NCBI RefSeq assembly: GCF_030711595.1
Contig: NZ_JAUJUJ010000002.1
Coordinates: 157,107-221,106, forward strand
DNA from: Stenotrophomonas sp. YIM B06876
GTDB lineage: Bacteria; Pseudomonadota; Gammaproteobacteria; Xanthomonadales; Xanthomonadaceae
Direction: 5' to 3'
Length of the DNA stretch: 64,000 nucleotides
Under the pieces are notes generated by a model that ran no database searches, was not told the origin of the DNA, and was given only the letters and a program-made list of their open reading frames with translations. Of the stretch, positions 52,102 to 61,634 are shown piece by piece (the first letter of the stretch is position 1; each line of letters opens with the position of its first letter). The position numbers and the translations under genes are program-made.

Positions 52102-53600
52102 ATCCGGCGGCCTCCCACGCCGATAGCGAGCGGCGCCTGCATCCGTGGTCATGGCTGTTCGTGCTGATCCAGCAATTGCGCCAGTTCCTGCTGCCGCTGC
52201 TGGCACTGGTGGTCTTCGGCGGACGCGGGGATCGCAGCGACCTGGTCAACCACCTGGTCACCCTCGGCGTGGTCCTGGCGCTGGTGGCCGCCTCGGTGCT
52301 GCAGTACTTGACCTACCGCTACCGCATCGGCAGCGACGGGCTGAGCATCCGCAGCGGCGTGCTGCAGCGCAACCGGCGCGAGATCCCCTTCGCCCGCATC
52401 CACAACGTCATCGTCCACCAGAATCCGCTGCACCGGCTGTTCGGGGTGGCCGAACTGCGGCTGGAATCGGCTGCCGGCCACAAGCCCGAAGCGCGCATGC
52501 AGGTGCTGGATCTGTCGCAGGCGCTGGCGCTGGAGCGGCTGGTCCGCCAGCGCGGCACCACGCCGGCGGGCGGCGCCGACAGCGAGCCGACCGCCGAGGT
52601 ACTGCTCACCCTGGCGCCCGGCGAACTGGTCCGGCTCGGGCTGATTTCCAACCGTGCGCTGGTGGTCGTGGCCGCCGCCTTCGGGGCCGGCTACCAGCTG
52701 ATCCCGCGTCAGGCGGTCGGCACCTTCCTTGAACACCAGGGCCGGCAGATGGCCGGCTATGCCAGCCACCTGCCACTGGGAAGCGCGGCCACGGCATTCT
52801 CGGCGGCGGCGTTGCTGCTGTTCGCGCTGCTGGTGCTGCGCGTGCTGTCGGTGGGCCTGGCGCTGCTGCAGTACCACGGCTTCCGCCTCAGCGAAACCGA
52901 GCGCCGGCTCACCGTTGAGCGCGGCCTGCTCAGCCATCTGCGCACCAGCGCCGCACGCCGCCGCATCCAGGCCTGGACCCTGCGCGAAGGCGTGCTGCAC
53001 CGCCTGTTCGGGCGCCGCAACCTGCGTGTGGATATCGCCGCGGGCACTGCCGGGGATGACCAGGGCCGCATGCTGAAGGAGCTGGCGCCGATCGCCACCG
53101 CGCAGGCCTGCGATGCGCTGATCAACCGGCTGCTGCCCGCTGCCGAATGGCCGCCGCGGCAATGGCATCCGGTAGCGCGAGAGGGCTGGTGGCGGCTGTG
53201 CCTGCCGGCGCTGCTGTTCACCGTGCTGCTGGCTGCCGCCACCGGTTACCGGTTCGGCACCTGGGGGCTGTTGCCCCTGCTGTGGATGCCGTGGTCGGCA
53301 TTCAAGGCACGGCGCCAGATCGCACGCATGGGCTATGCGGTCGACGCGCAGCGGGTGGCGGTGCGCGGCGGCTGGTGGAACCGCTGGTGGCGGCTGGCCG
53401 AGGTGGACAAACTGCAGGCCCTGCAACTGAGCCGCTCACCGCTGGATCGTCGCTTCGGCACCGCCACCCTCACCCTGGATACGGCCGGCGCCGGTGGCAA
53501 TACCCCGCCGCTGCGGTTGCGCTTCCTGCCCGTCACCCACGCCGAAGCGCTGCTGGAACAGCTGTCACAGGCGCTGGCGCGGCGGCGGCTGCGCTGGTAG
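52098..53600 (+). CDS. Bacterial PH-domain membrane protein (YdbT-like, three bPH2 domains)
   Basis: 500-residue membrane protein starting at GTG 52098 (overlap GTGA with the YdbS-like gene). It has three helix-pair plus bPH2 units: RYRIGSDGLSIRSGVLQRNR near 75-95, GFRLSETERRLTVERGLLSH near 262-280, and GYAVDAQRVAVRGGWWNRWW near 412-432. Each shows the R-x-P/A-x-x-R-I/L-Q/H pattern (RREIPFARIHNV, AARRRIQAWTL, EVDKLQALQLSRS). Function not established. Confidence 0.88.
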   Translation: MNPAASHADSERRLHPWSWLFVLIQQLRQFLLPLLALVVFGGRGDRSDLVNHLVTLGVVLALVAASVLQYLTYRYRIGSDGLSIRSGVLQRNRREIPFARIHNVIVHQNPLHRLFGVAELRLESAAGHKPEARMQVLDLSQALALERLVRQRGTTPAGGADSEPTAEVLLTLAPGELVRLGLISNRALVVVAAAFGAGYQLIPRQAVGTFLEHQGRQMAGYASHLPLGSAATAFSAAALLLFALLVLRVLSVGLALLQYHGFRLSETERRLTVERGLLSHLRTSAARRRIQAWTLREGVLHRLFGRRNLRVDIAAGTAGDDQGRMLKELAPIATAQACDALINRLLPAAEWPPRQWHPVAREGWWRLCLPALLFTVLLAAATGYRFGTWGLLPLLWMPWSAFKARRQIARMGYAVDAQRVAVRGGWWNRWWRLAEVDKLQALQLSRSPLDRRFGTATLTLDTAGAGGNTPPLRLRFLPVTHAEALLEQLSQALARRRLRW

Positions 53601-53618
53601 CGCGGCAGCGACCGGCGG

Positions 53619-54674
53619 TTAGCTGCGGGCCGGCCCCCAATAGCCCAGCTCGCGCCGGATCTGCAGCGCGCGCCAGTGCGCGCCCCAGGGTTTGCGCCGC
53701 AGCGTGCCCATTTCCCCGGCCAGGAAATCTTCGGTGGCGGCGATCACCCGCTCCGCAGAGCGGCCATCGCGGAACGGATGGATCGAATCGGCGTAGCGCC
53801 GGATTTCGGCCACCAGCGCCGGGTCGGGGGCCAGCGCGCGCGCCAGCATCGCCGGCAACTGCTGCGGATCGGTGAAATCGAGCATGTGCGGCTGCGGCAC
53901 GCGGTTGCGGAAGGTCACCACCGGTTTGTGCTGGACCACGAACTCGGAAACGATCGAGGAGGTATCGGACACCAGCACATCGGCCGCCCGCTGTGCGGCC
54001 ATCACCTGTTCGGGCTCGACAAAGCGGGCATTGGTCCCGGCCAGCGCGCGATAGCGCTCGAACAGTTCCGGCGCGCATTTCGGATGCAGGGTCAGCAGCC
54101 AGTAGTGCCCGCCGCGGGCGATGTCGGCGGCGATCTGCGCATGCAGATGCGGCGCCGCACTCAGCCGTTCGGTGAAGGTGGAGCCGAACAGGATCACCGG
54201 CCGCGAACCGGCCGGCGCACGCAACGCGGCGCTTTCGCCGCCATCCCCGCGGAACAGCGGATCGAGCTTGGGCCAACCGGTTTCGGCTACCGCGAAGTGG
54301 CCTTCGCGCTGCGCCAGCGCACGGAACGGCGCCGTCGTCGCCGGCCCCTGGGTGCAATACAGATCGAACAGGCCGCGCACCCGGAAGTGGCCACGGGTGT
54401 CCGCGCGCTTCTGCACGTTGAAACCGTGGAACAGCTGCACCTTGGCCCCCGCCACGAACGGCGGCACCCAGTTGGCGGCACTGAATACCGCCCGCGGCCG
54501 CAGCGCCAGCGCCTGCTTCAAACCGACCTCAGGCACCCCGGGCAGGGTCGATCCGGCCGCGCCGTCTTCGAACCAGGCCGACACCGATTGTCCCGATGCG
54601 TGCAAGGCCAGGGCCAGAGGCGCGAGAATAGGCAGCGCGTAGCGCTCCGTCGCAAACAACAGGTATTCGGCCAT
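53619..54674 (-). CDS. CDP-glycerol glycerophosphotransferase-like protein (TagB/SpsB family)
   Basis: 351-residue protein starting MAEYLLFATERYALPILAPL. The UDP-sugar-epimerase-like fold of the CDP-glycerol transferase family is visible in KVQLFHGFNVQKRADTRGHF (the HG motif), ILFGSTFTERLSAAPHLHAQ, LLTLHPKCAPELFERY and the catalytic-site stretch ADVLVSDTSSIVSEFVVQHK. In Gram-positives such enzymes build teichoic acids; in Gram-negatives they add glycerol phosphate or related groups to LPS or capsule. ATG at 54672-54674 has a GAGG at 8 bases; an ATG two codons earlier is possible. Confidence 0.87.
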   Translation of the reverse strand: MAEYLLFATERYALPILAPLALALHASGQSVSAWFEDGAAGSTLPGVPEVGLKQALALRPRAVFSAANWVPPFVAGAKVQLFHGFNVQKRADTRGHFRVRGLFDLYCTQGPATTAPFRALAQREGHFAVAETGWPKLDPLFRGDGGESAALRAPAGSRPVILFGSTFTERLSAAPHLHAQIAADIARGGHYWLLTLHPKCAPELFERYRALAGTNARFVEPEQVMAAQRAADVLVSDTSSIVSEFVVQHKPVVTFRNRVPQPHMLDFTDPQQLPAMLARALAPDPALVAEIRRYADSIHPFRDGRSAERVIAATEDFLAGEMGTLRRKPWGAHWRALQIRRELGYWGPARS

Positions 54675-54678
54675 CCAC

Positions 54679-55476
54679 ATGTCCTCTTCGACCGCTCCCA
54701 CCGAACGGCCTCGCATTTCGGCGTGCATTATCGCGTTCAACGAAGCCGCGCGTATCGGCGACTGCCTGGCCTCGCTGGCGTTCTGCGACGAGATTGTGGT
54801 GGTGGATTCGTTCTCCAGCGACGCCACCGTGGCCATTGCCGAGGCGGCGGGCGCGCGCGTGCTGCAGCGGCCGTTCGAGGGTTTCCGCAGCCAGAAGGCG
54901 TTCTGCGTCGAGCAGGCCCGCCACGATTGGGTACTGTGCCTGGATGCCGACGAGCGGGTCAGCCCCGCGCTGCGCGACGCCATCCTCGCGGCCCAGGCCA
55001 GTGGCTTTGCCGGCGTCCATGGTTATCGTTTCGCGCGGCTGTCCGAGTACTTCGGCAAGTTCCTGCGCCATGGCAACGCCTATCCGGACCGGGTGCTGCG
55101 GCTGTTCGACCGCCGCCACGGCGGCTGGCGCGGCAGCCGCGAGATCCACGAAGCGGCCAGCATCGACGGTCGCCCGGGCTTGCTCCACGGTGATCTGATC
55201 CACTACCCGTACCGCTCGCTGGAACAGCAACTGGCCAAGACCCAGCGCTATGCGCGGATGATGGCCGAGCATGACTTCGCCCGTGGCAAACGCGCCACCC
55301 TGGGCAAGCTGGTGCTGGCCCCGGCATGGCGCTTCTGGCGCGGTTATGTGCTGCGCGGCGGCTTCCGCGACGGCTGGCACGGGCTGGTCTACGCCTATGT
55401 CCGTGCCAACTATGTCCGCCAGAAAACCATCATGTTGTGGATGCTGCAGAACGGCCAGGCCGTCACCACCCCATAG
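54679..55476 (+). CDS. Family 2 glycosyltransferase, LPS core (WaaE/KdtX type)
   Basis: 265-residue GT2 enzyme with no membrane helix. N-terminal nucleotide-binding part ISACIIAFNEAARIGDCLAS, VVDSFSSDATVAIAEAAGAR, the Asp triad CLDADERVSPALRDA, and the WaaE-type HEAASIDGRPGLLHGDLIHY followed by YRSLEQQLAKTQRYARMMAE. These are typical of beta-1,4-glucosyltransferases acting on the inner core near Kdo. No Shine-Dalgarno sequence is visible before the ATG, which lies 4 bases from the divergent gene's start. Confidence 0.9.
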   Translation: MSSSTAPTERPRISACIIAFNEAARIGDCLASLAFCDEIVVVDSFSSDATVAIAEAAGARVLQRPFEGFRSQKAFCVEQARHDWVLCLDADERVSPALRDAILAAQASGFAGVHGYRFARLSEYFGKFLRHGNAYPDRVLRLFDRRHGGWRGSREIHEAASIDGRPGLLHGDLIHYPYRSLEQQLAKTQRYARMMAEHDFARGKRATLGKLVLAPAWRFWRGYVLRGGFRDGWHGLVYAYVRANYVRQKTIMLWMLQNGQAVTTP

Positions 55477-55512
55477 CGCCCGCCCCGGCCCCTCCGGGCG
55501 ATGAAGCTGTCG

Positions 55513-56793
55513 CTACCGCGCGCTCTGGCGCGGCGTGACCGTGCTGACCAGTGCCAGCCCGCTCAGCACGCCGACCAGGACGACGTAGAGGCTGGCGGTG
55601 ATCTGGTGGGCGAACATCGACTGGGTCATGCCGCACAGCACGTAGGCCACCACGACCATGATGCCGGCCGCCGCCGGGCCGCGGAATCCGTTTTGGCCGG
55701 TGCGCCGATGCAGGCGGATGAACCAGCCCAGCGGCAGCCCGTAAACCGCCAGCATCAGCAGCAATCCCGGCAACCCCTGGGTTGCGGCCCATTCGGCCAC
55801 ATCGTTGTGGGCATGGTCGAGGTGGCAGCGCTTTACCGTATTTCCCGGCACCCGGCATAACGGCAGGCGCTTCATGGCTTCGTCGAAATGGCCGATGCCC
55901 ACGCCGGTCCACGGCCGCTCGATGAAAGTTGCATACGCCACCTGCAGCCGTTCCAGACGGGCGCCGGCGGAAGAATCGACATCCCCCTGTTCGATCCGCA
56001 CCACGTCGCTGCGCAACTCATCCAGCCGCATCTGCTCGCGCAGCTCCGGGACAGTAAGCGCCACCGTGGCCAGCAGCAGCAGCAACCCGGCAAGCGCCAT
56101 CAGCCGCACCCGGCCGCGGCCCCACGGGATCGCCAGCGCCATCGCCACCAGCAGCGCCAACAACGCCAGCCACACCCCGCGACTGCCACTGAGGACAATC
56201 ACGGCACAGCCGGCGGCCATCCCGGCCAGCACCCACGGCCAGCGCCGCGGCGGGCGGCAGAACACCACCAGCACCATCAGCACCAGCACCACGTCGGCCA
56301 ACACGATGGCATTGGTCCACGCATCGGCGCGCGGCGCCCCGCCATAGACCTGGACCACGGCGATCAGCAGGGTACCGAACAGTCCGGCCAGCGCGCCCCA
56401 CCACAACATCGCCAGCCGCGGCTTGAACGCGCAGGCCCACAGCAGCGTCCACGGCATCACCACGAACCGCGAGCGGTTGTCGACATCACGCAGGCCAAGA
56501 TCGAACAGCCACACCGACAGCACCGCCAGCAGCACTACCGCCAGCATCAACCCGGCCTGCGCCCGCAACAGCGGGCCGGCCAGCGTCCGCGCGCGCCACA
56601 GATGGTCGAGGCCGAGCACGCTGCCGAGCAGCAGCAGCAGGCCGAACGGCAGCAGATTGCTCGGCGTGGTGACCACCAGCGCCGGCAGGCACAGCAGGGC
56701 GAGCGATGCCAGCCCGTGCAGCCGGCGCCAGCGCGCGTCCGCCAATGGGGGCGCGTCCGCGACCGGCACGGAGGAAGGGGTGGGCGGGTTCAT
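55513..56793 (-). CDS. waaL: O-antigen ligase family protein (WaaL-like)
   Basis: Polytopic enzyme expected to join O-antigen to lipid A-core in the periplasm. The 426-residue product has about eleven membrane helices and the Wzy_C domain with the large periplasmic loop (RLERLQVAYATFIERPWTGV) and the conserved His in HLDHAHNDVAEWAATQG. I started at ATG 56791-56793 (MNPPTPSS); a TTG two codons upstream was not used. It might alternatively be an O-antigen polymerase; the single-copy surface context favours ligase. Confidence 0.82.
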   Translation of the reverse strand: MNPPTPSSVPVADAPPLADARWRRLHGLASLALLCLPALVVTTPSNLLPFGLLLLLGSVLGLDHLWRARTLAGPLLRAQAGLMLAVVLLAVLSVWLFDLGLRDVDNRSRFVVMPWTLLWACAFKPRLAMLWWGALAGLFGTLLIAVVQVYGGAPRADAWTNAIVLADVVLVLMVLVVFCRPPRRWPWVLAGMAAGCAVIVLSGSRGVWLALLALLVAMALAIPWGRGRVRLMALAGLLLLLATVALTVPELREQMRLDELRSDVVRIEQGDVDSSAGARLERLQVAYATFIERPWTGVGIGHFDEAMKRLPLCRVPGNTVKRCHLDHAHNDVAEWAATQGLPGLLLMLAVYGLPLGWFIRLHRRTGQNGFRGPAAAGIMVVVAYVLCGMTQSMFAHQITASLYVVLVGVLSGLALVSTVTPRQSAR

Positions 56794-56892
56794 GGCCAAA
56801 TACTGGGTCCTGCGCTCTGAACCGACCCCGGTCGGGGAGACGCGTTCGTCTGTGAAGTCGGCGATGGTAGCCTGCGCAGGACAAAAAAACAG

Positions 56893-58629
56893 TCAGCGGA
56901 ATCCGCGCCCGGCTGTCATCTCCGGACCCTGTTCCACGCCCCCAGACATGCGTTCCTGGGCAATGACGGGGCACGCGCCGTGCACCGCCGAAGCCGGTAC
57001 CAGCCACCAGCGGCGCCGGTGCGAGCCGCGCAGCATCTGCGCCTGCGCGCGGTCCACGCAGCCGTAGAGCGCCGGCTCCTGCACCAGCAGCCAGCGCTGC
57101 TGCGGCCGCCGCGCCTGCCAGGCCACCGCGCGACGCAACTGTTCGTCCCACGCCACATTGAAACCGAAAGTGACCGCGGGCCGATCGGCCATCAGCAGGT
57201 TCTGCTCCTTCCAGCCGACCAGCCCCAGCTCGGCCTGTGGCCCGATACGGGCCCCGGCAGTGCGCATCAAGCCGCGCGCCGAGCCCGAATCGTTCAGCAG
57301 CGGATAGCCGCCGAGACTGGAGATCACCCATATCGCCGCCAGAACGGAGACCAGCACCGCCACCGGACGACGGCGGCCAAACCACAGCACACTGGCGGCG
57401 CCCCACGCGCCCATCGCCGCGACCAGCCATGCCAATGCCCGGAAGGTGGCGCCATCGATGCCACGGCTGGTCATCAGCGCCTCGCCGTATCGCGGCGGCC
57501 CCTCCAGCATCCACGCCGCGGCCAGCCCCAGGGCCGCCACCAGCAGCAGGGAAAATCCATACAGCAGCGCGCGAAACGCCGGTTTGCGCAGCAGTCCCGG
57601 CAGCAGCGGTGCCAATGTCAGGCAGAACATCGGCAGCGCCGGCAGGATGTAGACGTCGCGCTTGCCGTGCGGGATGGAGAAAAACACGAGCACCAGCCCC
57701 CACCACGCCAGCGGCAGCAGATAGCGCGGGTCGCGCCGCTGCAGCCGCCGGCGCCATGCCGGAAGCGCCCACGGCAGGGCGAGGAACGGCGGCAACCACA
57801 TCACCGCCATCACCCCGAAGTGGTACCAGGCCGGCTGCGGGTGGTCCCAGGAGGCCAGGTACCGCCCGGCGGTCTGCCGCAGCAGCAGGTCATGCAGATA
57901 GGCGCGGTACTCGGCAAGAGGGCTCGCCAGCGCCACCGTCACCAGCGGCAGCAGCCAGGCCGAAACCACCCCGGCAAATGCCAGCGGTCCCAGCCAGAAG
58001 CGGGCGTCGCGCACAGGTATCCGCACCCGCGGCCAGCCCCGCCATTGCGCGACCAGCGCCGGCACGAGCATCAGCAACCCGAGCACGCCGACCCCCTTGG
58101 CGATCATCCCCAGCCCGGCCGCGGCCCAGCCGATCACCCACCAGCGCCACGCCGGTCCCGACAACAGGTGCCGCAACAGCCCGTAGTTGGCCAACGTGAT
58201 CAGGAACACCACCAGCGGGTCGATCTGCGCCCGCTTGGCCTGGAAGGTGAAGTGCAGGGTGAACAGCAGCGTCCATGCCGCATACAGCCCGACCTGCCGT
58301 GTCCACAGGCGCCGGCCGAGATCGTAGACACAGGCCAGCGTGCCCAGCGCCGCCAGCAGGGACGGCAGCAGGAAGGCCAGCCGCCAGTTGCCCAGCAGCA
58401 GATAGAAACCGCCCTGCAGCCACATCAACAGTGGCGGTTTGTCCGAATACAGCTCGCTGCCGCGATGCGGAAACAGCCAGTCCCCGCTTTCGACCATCTG
58501 CCGGGCGACCAGTGCAAAACGCGGCTCATCCGCCGGCCAGGGATCGCGCAAGCCCAGACCGGCGCCCAGTACCAGCAACGCCATCAGGGCGAGCAGCCAG
58601 AAATCGCGGGAGGCGCGCGGGGTCAGCAT
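56893..58629 (-). CDS. ArnT-like membrane glycosyltransferase (family 39/83)
   Basis: Large membrane protein of 578 residues, about twelve helices, using a polyprenyl-phosphate sugar donor. The first periplasmic loop has the catalytic acidic pair DPWPADEPRFALVARQM followed by SDKPPLLMWLQGGFYLL, typical of PMT/ArnT enzymes. In ArnT the donor is undecaprenyl-phosphate aminoarabinose and the target lipid A, but the donor here is not known. Neighbour of waaL, 99 bases before its start, so surface-glycan modification is likely. Confidence 0.85.
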   Translation of the reverse strand: MLTPRASRDFWLLALMALLVLGAGLGLRDPWPADEPRFALVARQMVESGDWLFPHRGSELYSDKPPLLMWLQGGFYLLLGNWRLAFLLPSLLAALGTLACVYDLGRRLWTRQVGLYAAWTLLFTLHFTFQAKRAQIDPLVVFLITLANYGLLRHLLSGPAWRWWVIGWAAAGLGMIAKGVGVLGLLMLVPALVAQWRGWPRVRIPVRDARFWLGPLAFAGVVSAWLLPLVTVALASPLAEYRAYLHDLLLRQTAGRYLASWDHPQPAWYHFGVMAVMWLPPFLALPWALPAWRRRLQRRDPRYLLPLAWWGLVLVFFSIPHGKRDVYILPALPMFCLTLAPLLPGLLRKPAFRALLYGFSLLLVAALGLAAAWMLEGPPRYGEALMTSRGIDGATFRALAWLVAAMGAWGAASVLWFGRRRPVAVLVSVLAAIWVISSLGGYPLLNDSGSARGLMRTAGARIGPQAELGLVGWKEQNLLMADRPAVTFGFNVAWDEQLRRAVAWQARRPQQRWLLVQEPALYGCVDRAQAQMLRGSHRRRWWLVPASAVHGACPVIAQERMSGGVEQGPEMTAGRGFR

Positions 58630-58653
58630 GGGCCGGATGATAAACGGCCCGGC

Positions 58654-59991
58654 TTATCCCTGCTTCACCAGCCGCGCGTAGAAGAAACCGTCACCGCCGT
58701 GCTCGCCGGGCAGCCGCTGGCGGGTGCCGGCGTGATCGTGACCGAACGCTTCGGCCAGCGGCTGGATCCGCGCATCGGCGGTGCGCGCCACAAAAGCGTC
58801 CACCTGCTGCTGGTTTTCCTGCCGCAGCAGGGAACAGGTGGCATAGACCAGGGTGCCGCCCGGCCGCAGCACCGTCCACGCCGCATCCAGCAACCGGGAC
58901 TGCAATGCCACCAGGGCCCCGATATCGGCCGGGCGCCGGTGCAGCAGCACGTCCGGCTGGCGGCGGATGATGCCGGTGGCCGAACACGGGGCATCCAGCA
59001 ACACCGCATCGAACGCCTGCCCATCCCACCAGCTGGCCGTGGCGGTGGCATCGGCCGCGGTCACGACCGCCTGCGCACCGACGCCGGTACGGGCAAAGGT
59101 GTCGCGGATGCGCTGCAGCCGCCGCGGGTCGATATCCAGCGCCAGCAGCCGCAGCGTCGGCTCGCGTTCAAGCAGATGCGCCGATTTGCCTCCCGGCGCG
59201 GCACAGGCATCCAGCACCCGGGCGCCGGGCGCCGGCGCCAGTGCGTCGGCGACCTGCTGCGCCGACAGATCCTGCACCGAGACCGCGCCGCGGGAAAACC
59301 CCGGCAATGCCGCCACCGGCACCGGTACCGGCAGGCAGATGGCATCGGCGGCCACCGGCGAGGGTTCCGCCTCGATCCCGGCCTGCGCCAGCAACGCCAG
59401 ATAAGCCTCACGCGAATGCTGTTGCCGGTTCACCCGCAACCACAACGGTGCCGGCTGCAGGCTGGCCTCGAAGATCGTCTGCGCCTGCTGCGGCCAGTCG
59501 CGTTGCACCTGCTGCAGCAGCCAGTGCGGCCACGCATCCTGCGCCACGGCCGCGGGAAACCCTTCGCGCTGTGCACGCCGCAGCAGCGCATTGACCATTC
59601 CGGCCTGGCGTTCGCGGCCCAGCGCGCGGGCCGCATCCACCGTGGCCGACAGCGCGGCGTGGGCCGGCAACTGCAGCACATCGAGCTGGGCGAAGCCGAC
59701 CAGCAGCAGGCTGTGCAAATCCTCGTCACGGCGCCCCAGCGGCTTCTGCAGCCACTGCCGCAGGAGCATCGCGTAGGCCACCCGGCGGCGCAGCGCGGCA
59801 AAACAGATCGCCTCCAGCAAGGCGCGGTCACGGCTGTCATCGAGCTTGGGCAACACCGCCGCCAGTTCCGCCTTGAGCGAACGGCCATGGCCGGTCACCG
59901 CGCTCAATACCCGGGCGGCCAGCACCCGGGTGCTGACGCCCGGCATCTGTGCGGCGCGCGCCGCGGTTCCCTTGTCCGGCGTGTACGACAT
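58654..59991 (-). CDS. rsmB: 16S rRNA (cytosine-967-C5)-methyltransferase
   Basis: SAM-dependent m5C methyltransferase. The 445-residue product has an N-terminal NusB-like RNA-binding domain (about 15-140), the SAM motif [17 protein letters not shown], motif [19 protein letters not shown] and the catalytic Cys in [16 protein letters not shown]. Start ATG 59989-59991 ([12 protein letters not shown]) lies 4 bases behind fmt's stop, giving the conserved def-fmt-rsmB order. Confidence 0.96.
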   Translation of the reverse strand: MSYTPDKGTAARAAQMPGVSTRVLAARVLSAVTGHGRSLKAELAAVLPKLDDSRDRALLEAICFAALRRRVAYAMLLRQWLQKPLGRRDEDLHSLLLVGFAQLDVLQLPAHAALSATVDAARALGRERQAGMVNALLRRAQREGFPAAVAQDAWPHWLLQQVQRDWPQQAQTIFEASLQPAPLWLRVNRQQHSREAYLALLAQAGIEAEPSPVAADAICLPVPVPVAALPGFSRGAVSVQDLSAQQVADALAPAPGARVLDACAAPGGKSAHLLEREPTLRLLALDIDPRRLQRIRDTFARTGVGAQAVVTAADATATASWWDGQAFDAVLLDAPCSATGIIRRQPDVLLHRRPADIGALVALQSRLLDAAWTVLRPGGTLVYATCSLLRQENQQQVDAFVARTADARIQPLAEAFGHDHAGTRQRLPGEHGGDGFFYARLVKQG

Positions 59992-59995
59992 CGGC

Positions 59996-60919
59996 TCAGG
60001 CTCCAGCCAGCAGGTCGCGGCGGGCGTTGAGGTAGTCGGCCGCGGTGATCGCCTTGCCGCCTTCGCGCTGCACCACACGCAGGCGCAACGCGCCGTGGCC
60101 ACAGGCGATGTCGATGCCGTCCTTGGACGCGGCAATCACGCTGCCGGGCGGACGGCCGCGATGGTCGTCCAACGCGACCGCGCCGTGGATGCGCACCCGC
60201 TCACCGGCCAGCACCGCTTCGGCGACCGGCCACGGGTTGAACGCCCGCACCTTGCGCGCCAGCACATCGGCATCCTGTCCCCAGTCGAGCCGGGCTTCGG
60301 CCTTGTCCAGCTTGTGCGCGTAGGTGACGCCAGCGTCAGGCTGCGGCTGCGCGATCGGCTTCAGGCCCGCACGCAGCAGTCCCAGGCCGTCGGACAATAC
60401 CTGCGCGCCCAGTTCGGCCAGGCGGTCATGCAGTTGCCCCCCGGTATCGGTAACGGAGATGGCGGTGTGCTGGCGCAACAGTACCGGCCCGGTATCCAGC
60501 CCCGCTTCCATCTGCATCAGGCACACCCCGCTTTCGCTGTCACCGGCCTCGATCGCCCGCTGGATCGGCGCCGCCCCGCGCCAGCGCGGCAACAAGGAAG
60601 CATGCACGTTCCAGCAGCCGTGGGTGGGAATGGCCAGCACCTTCTTCGGCAGGATCAGCCCGTACGCCACCACCACCAGCAGATCCGGTTGCAGTTCCAG
60701 CAGCTGCTGTTGCGCCTCGGCGGTTTTCAGGCTCTCCGGCTGGAACACCGGCAGCCCGCGGGCGATCGCCTCGCTCTTGACCGGCGAAGGCATCAGCCCG
60801 CGGCCGCGCCCGGCGGGACGGTCGGGCTGGGTGTACACCGCCACCACTTCATTGTGGCGGGCCGCCGCACGCAGCGAAGACACCGCGAAGTCCGGCGTAC
60901 CGGCAAAGACAATCCTCAT
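59996..60919 (-). CDS. fmt: Methionyl-tRNA formyltransferase
   Basis: Formylates initiator Met-tRNA. The 307-residue product starts [20 protein letters not shown], has the catalytic [17 protein letters not shown] and [12 protein letters not shown], and the C-terminal domain with [15 protein letters not shown] and [18 protein letters not shown]. Start ATG 60917-60919 with GGAG 6 bases before. A terminator-like hairpin separates it from def (60941-60967). Confidence 0.97.
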   Translation of the reverse strand: MRIVFAGTPDFAVSSLRAAARHNEVVAVYTQPDRPAGRGRGLMPSPVKSEAIARGLPVFQPESLKTAEAQQQLLELQPDLLVVVAYGLILPKKVLAIPTHGCWNVHASLLPRWRGAAPIQRAIEAGDSESGVCLMQMEAGLDTGPVLLRQHTAISVTDTGGQLHDRLAELGAQVLSDGLGLLRAGLKPIAQPQPDAGVTYAHKLDKAEARLDWGQDADVLARKVRAFNPWPVAEAVLAGERVRIHGAVALDDHRGRPPGSVIAASKDGIDIACGHGALRLRVVQREGGKAITAADYLNARRDLLAGA

Positions 60920-60940
60920 GGGAACTCCACTTGCAGAAAG

Positions 60941-60967
60941 AAAAACGGCGCCGGAATCCGGCGCCGG
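60941..60967 (-). terminator. Terminator-like hairpin between def and fmt
   Basis: CGGCGCCGG (60946-60954) pairs with CCGGCGCCG (60958-60966) around three bases, and on the minus strand it is followed by TTTTT. It lies 26 bases past the def stop and 22 bases before the fmt start. Confidence 0.8.
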
Positions 60968-60992
60968 AGAATGCTGCCCGCAACGGTGCGGC

Positions 60993-61505
60993 TCAGGCCA
61001 TCTGTTTGCGCTGTTTGGCCAATTTCTTGCGCACCATCTCGCGCTTGAGCGGCGACAGGTAATCAATGAACAGCTTGCCGTCGAGGTGGTCCATCTCGTG
61101 CTGGATGCACACGGCCAGCAGACTGTCGGCGGCCAGCTCCTGCGGCTGGCCCTGGCGGTCCAGATAGCGCACCACAATGGCATCGGCGCGGGTGACATCG
61201 GCAAAAATGCCGGGCACCGACAGGCAGCCTTCCTGGTAGACCTGGCCCCCGCTTTTTTCGACGACCTGCGGGTTGATGAACACCATCGGGGTGTTCTTCT
61301 CCTCGCTGACATCCACCACCATGAAGCGCTGGTGCACGTCGACCTGGCTGGCCGCCAGACCAATGCCGGGCGCCTCGTACATGGTCTGGAACATGTCATC
61401 GAGCAGCTGCTGGAACGCCGCGGTGCCAACCTCGGCAACGTCGACTTCCGCCGCCTTGGTACGCAGGCGCGGATCGGGAAATTCAAGAATGGGCAACATG
61501 GCCAT
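60993..61505 (-). CDS. def: Peptide deformylase
   Basis: Metal hydrolase removing formyl groups from nascent proteins. The 170-residue product has all three motifs: GIGLAASQ near 48-55, EGCLSVPG near 92-99 and QHEMDHLDG near 135-143 (Cys, two His metal ligands and catalytic Glu). ATG at 61503-61505 used; an ATG two codons later (MLPILEF) is the start in many relatives. Divergent from the LysM gene. Confidence 0.96.
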   Translation of the reverse strand: MAMLPILEFPDPRLRTKAAEVDVAEVGTAAFQQLLDDMFQTMYEAPGIGLAASQVDVHQRFMVVDVSEEKNTPMVFINPQVVEKSGGQVYQEGCLSVPGIFADVTRADAIVVRYLDRQGQPQELAADSLLAVCIQHEMDHLDGKLFIDYLSPLKREMVRKKLAKQRKQMA

Positions 61506-61567
61506 AGCGATACCGGGATGGGGGCGCCGGATAATTCGGCAGGACGTCGCAATTCTAACGCCTGCGC

Positions 61568-61598
61568 TTGCACGACGCCCCTGTTTCTGGACTATAGT
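61568..61598 (+). promoter_or_regulatory. Possible promoter of the LysM gene
   Basis: TTGCAC (61568-61573) and TATAGT (61593-61598) fit the consensus well, but the 19-base spacer is longer than ideal. The TATAGT is 36 bases before the start codon. Confidence 0.4.
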
Positions 61599-61634
61599 GC
61601 CGCAACCTGTTGGGGAATCAGGCAGAGCTCAATC

